A stretch of 7,157 nucleotides of DNA, from assembly GCA_937975745.1 (NCBI GenBank), contig CALJUK010000701.1:1-7157 (forward strand), written 5' to 3'. Position numbers and translations under genes: made by a program. Every line of letters starts with the position of its first letter. The first letter of the stretch is position 1. The notes under the pieces were generated by a model that was not told where the DNA came from, did not search any database, and saw only the letters and a list, made by a program, of their open reading frames with translations. This stretch comes from an uncultured Planctomycetaceae bacterium (GTDB lineage: Bacteria; Planctomycetota; Planctomycetia; Planctomycetales; Planctomycetaceae). Below are positions 5,144 through 7,157 of the stretch, piece by piece.

Positions 5144-7149
5144 GATCGTTTGTTCGCCGAGAGAGGCAGTTCGAGTCGCTTCCAGTCGACGACGAGTTTT
5201 CCTCCGGTTGCTTCATGTTGATTTGCCCATCCTCGCAGAAGCTCCAGGCAGGCATGATCAACAAAGGCGAGTTGGTCGACATCCAGGGTGATCGTATCAC
5301 CGGGATTGACTTCATCAAGCGCTGAGGCCAAACGAGGCAAGACGACAAAAGTCGCGTAACCGCGAAGTCGAATAACTCGGCCGTTCACGGTCTCCATGGG
5401 TTCGGAGCTCACCTCGAGGTATGTGATCCTGTGCAGCAGATTTGCCCCGGATAAGATGATGCCGATGATCACCCCTGTGAGTAAGTCGACACCAACGACG
5501 ATGGTCGCTGTGGCCAGGTAGATTCCAACCTCCGCCTTCCCATGTCGCCAGAGATCCTTGATTTTTGTGAGATCGATCAGCCGGTAGCCAATGTAGACGA
5601 GCGTTGCCGCCAGGCTTGAGGTGGGGATGAGTCGCAAGATCGACTCCAGTGAGGTAACGAACAGCAGCAGCCATATCCCGTGGAAGATGGTCGACATCCT
5701 CGACCGTGCTCCGGCGGCTACGTTGGCCGAACTTCTGACGATCACCCCGGTCATAGGCAAGGCACCCAGAAGGCCGCAGCACATGTTCCCAATACCCTGC
5801 GCTGTCAGCTCTTGGTCAAACTTGGTGCGTGGTCCAGTGTGCATTTGGTCGAGAGCTACGGCGCACAACAACGTTTCGGCACTGGCAATCAAGGCGATGA
5901 CCAATGCCGCCTCGATAACCCCGGCCCAAGGAGCGTCCGTCAGTGTTGCCGACCCGATGATGTGGACGTCGTTGAGCAGGTTGTTGGGGACTTCGACAGA
6001 GACGATGGGCAGAGCCAGCGTCGCGGCGACGATTGTCGCGGCAGAAATTCCCAGTAGCGGCGCCGGAACAATCGGAAGATGTCTTTTTCCGAATCGCTCC
6101 CAGAGCACGATTGTCACGATGGTCAGAATTCCCATATAGGCCGCCCACGAATGGTTGCGCAGGCTCATCAAGAACTCTGTCATCGTATTTGCTGCTGTCC
6201 CTTGTGCCTTGATCAGAGTTGCAGCATCAATTTGGCGAGACTGCAACTCATCAAGAGTGATCCGGCTGGCTGCCAATGCGGCATTAGCGGCACTGCGGAT
6301 TTGGGCGGCACGTTCGCGGTCGTGGATCTTAAGCTCAGAGGCTTGCAAAACCCGGACTGCGGCCTGTAAGTCGGCGTGGATACCCTCTTGCTCGCGCACG
6401 AACGAGCCGAATGCCTGCTCGTTGTCAATCAACTCGCGTACAGAATGGCCTCGCAATTCTTCCGGGTGCGCGTGGTCTGGGAGTCGTTCGAGAATTCGCT
6501 CGCGAAGTCCCAGTTGCCTTCGGTGAAGGTCCCCAATCACCTGCAGTTCGCTCTTGCGGAGTTGTCGCTCTTCGCGGTCAGTCAACCGCGTCGTTCCGAT
6601 TGCCTTGACGATCGCACTTGGAATTGTCAGCAGGTTGGAAGGACCCGTTTTCTTCGGCGTATCATCGACCATGACGTGGAACTGGCTGGCGAGAATCAGC
6701 ACGCCAATCCCACTAAGCATTCCGTGGACGACTGCTGGTGATACTGCCCGAAACCACTGCCCAATTTTCAGCATTCCTGCAGCAATTTGCATCCCGCCCG
6801 CGACGAGAACCGCCAAGCCGATCATTTCGAGACCGATGTGTTGGATCAGGTCAAAAACGACGACCGTCAGGCCAGCCGCTGGTCCACTGACCTGCAGTGG
6901 TGAGCCTGCAAAGGCTCCTGTGACAACACCACCGATAATTCCCGTAATGATTCCGGCCGCAATCGGCGCACCTGATGCAATGGCGATGCCCATACACAGG
7001 GGGAGTGCCACCAGAAACACGACCAACGAAGCGGGGAGATCCCGACGCAGGTGTTCAAGTGTCGTTCTGCGAGTCTGATCTCGTCCCGGCTCCTCTGCGG
7101 GTTGGCTACCGTCGTGATCATTGTGACTTGTCGACTCGGGATGCGTCAC
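5134..7149 (-). CDS. SulP-family (SLC26-like) anion transporter with STAS domain and a coiled-coil insertion
   Basis: Inner-membrane anion transporter of the SulP/SLC26 family, 671 residues as read. Substrate (sulfate, bicarbonate or another anion) cannot be told from sequence. Predicted helices 1-5 lie at about 39-58, 61-80, 88-103, 108-128 and 135-157, with the helix-3 motif SGPAAGLTVVV (88-98). Helices resume at 334-350 and 362-383. The conserved block SAETLLCAVALDQ (423-435), TGPRTKFDQELTAQGIGN (438-455) and PMTGVIVRSSANVAAGARSR (465-484) contains the presumed helix-10 half of the anion site. More helices run to about 572. A C-terminal STAS domain follows (585-657), with VDHACLELL (630-638) where the usual phosphorylatable Ser would be. 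Residues 163-333 are a charged insertion rich in Arg, Glu, Gln and Leu that explains the excess length over the usual 500-570. The start shown is a GTG at 7149, only 8 bases from the window edge. No ribosome binding site is visible, so the real start may lie outside. Confidence 0.92.
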   Translation of the reverse strand: MTHPESTSHNDHDGSQPAEEPGRDQTRRTTLEHLRRDLPASLVVFLVALPLCMGIAIASGAPIAAGIITGIIGGVVTGAFAGSPLQVSGPAAGLTVVVFDLIQHIGLEMIGLAVLVAGGMQIAAGMLKIGQWFRAVSPAVVHGMLSGIGVLILASQFHVMVDDTPKKTGPSNLLTIPSAIVKAIGTTRLTDREERQLRKSELQVIGDLHRRQLGLRERILERLPDHAHPEELRGHSVRELIDNEQAFGSFVREQEGIHADLQAAVRVLQASELKIHDRERAAQIRSAANAALAASRITLDELQSRQIDAATLIKAQGTAANTMTEFLMSLRNHSWAAYMGILTIVTIVLWERFGKRHLPIVPAPLLGISAATIVAATLALPIVSVEVPNNLLNDVHIIGSATLTDAPWAGVIEAALVIALIASAETLLCAVALDQMHTGPRTKFDQELTAQGIGNMCCGLLGALPMTGVIVRSSANVAAGARSRMSTIFHGIWLLLFVTSLESILRLIPTSSLAATLVYIGYRLIDLTKIKDLWRHGKAEVGIYLATATIVVGVDLLTGVIIGIILSGANLLHRITYLEVSSEPMETVNGRVIRLRGYATFVVLPRLASALDEVNPGDTITLDVDQLAFVDHACLELLRGWANQHEATGGKLVVDWKRLELPLSANKRSEG

Positions 7150-7157
7150 AGTCGGTC

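Noticed and set aside
5621..6139. Plus-strand frame of 172 codons opposite the SulP gene
   Set aside because: It is antisense to the clearly coding SulP gene and has no family resemblance.

Overview
The window (7157 bases, moderately GC-rich) carries four recognisable protein genes: a left-truncated ribonuclease Y gene (rny, minus strand), tilS for tRNA-Ile lysidine synthetase (plus), a major facilitator superfamily (MFS) permease (plus) and a SulP-family anion transporter with a STAS domain (minus). No rRNA, tRNA, CRISPR array, transposase or phage gene is visible. RNase Y, long sparsely coding gaps, weak or absent Shine-Dalgarno sequences at some starts, and the style of the two transporters suggest a planctomycete-like chromosome. 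That assignment is an inference from gene style, not from a marker gene.

Layout: rny runs from base 888 leftwards off the window, so its C-terminal HD domain is missing here. Bases 889-2105 hold no gene I can defend. They contain a tight pair of overlapping GC-rich inverted repeats (1345-1375), a cysteine-rich open frame of doubtful reality, and a candidate promoter (1958-1986) pointing at tilS. tilS (2106-3239) is followed by a 198-base gap with a hairpin just after the gene and a perfect 17-base palindrome just before the ribosome binding site of the permease gene (3438-5114). The permease and SulP genes converge across 19 bases, with a hairpin that contains the SulP stop codon in its loop. 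The SulP gene fills the rest of the window to its right edge.

The genes do not form a single pathway. rny (RNA turnover) and tilS (essential decoding of AUA by tRNA-Ile2) are housekeeping functions read divergently from the long gap. The two transporters are membrane proteins of unknown substrate. Both depart from the usual plan of their families. The MFS protein appears to have two extra membrane helices between its halves and an extra soluble segment of about 80 residues before its last helix. The SulP protein has a charged, probably coiled-coil segment of about 165 residues inserted between its predicted fifth and sixth membrane helices. These two insertions are the most interesting content of the window. 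I found no evidence for a new multi-gene system.
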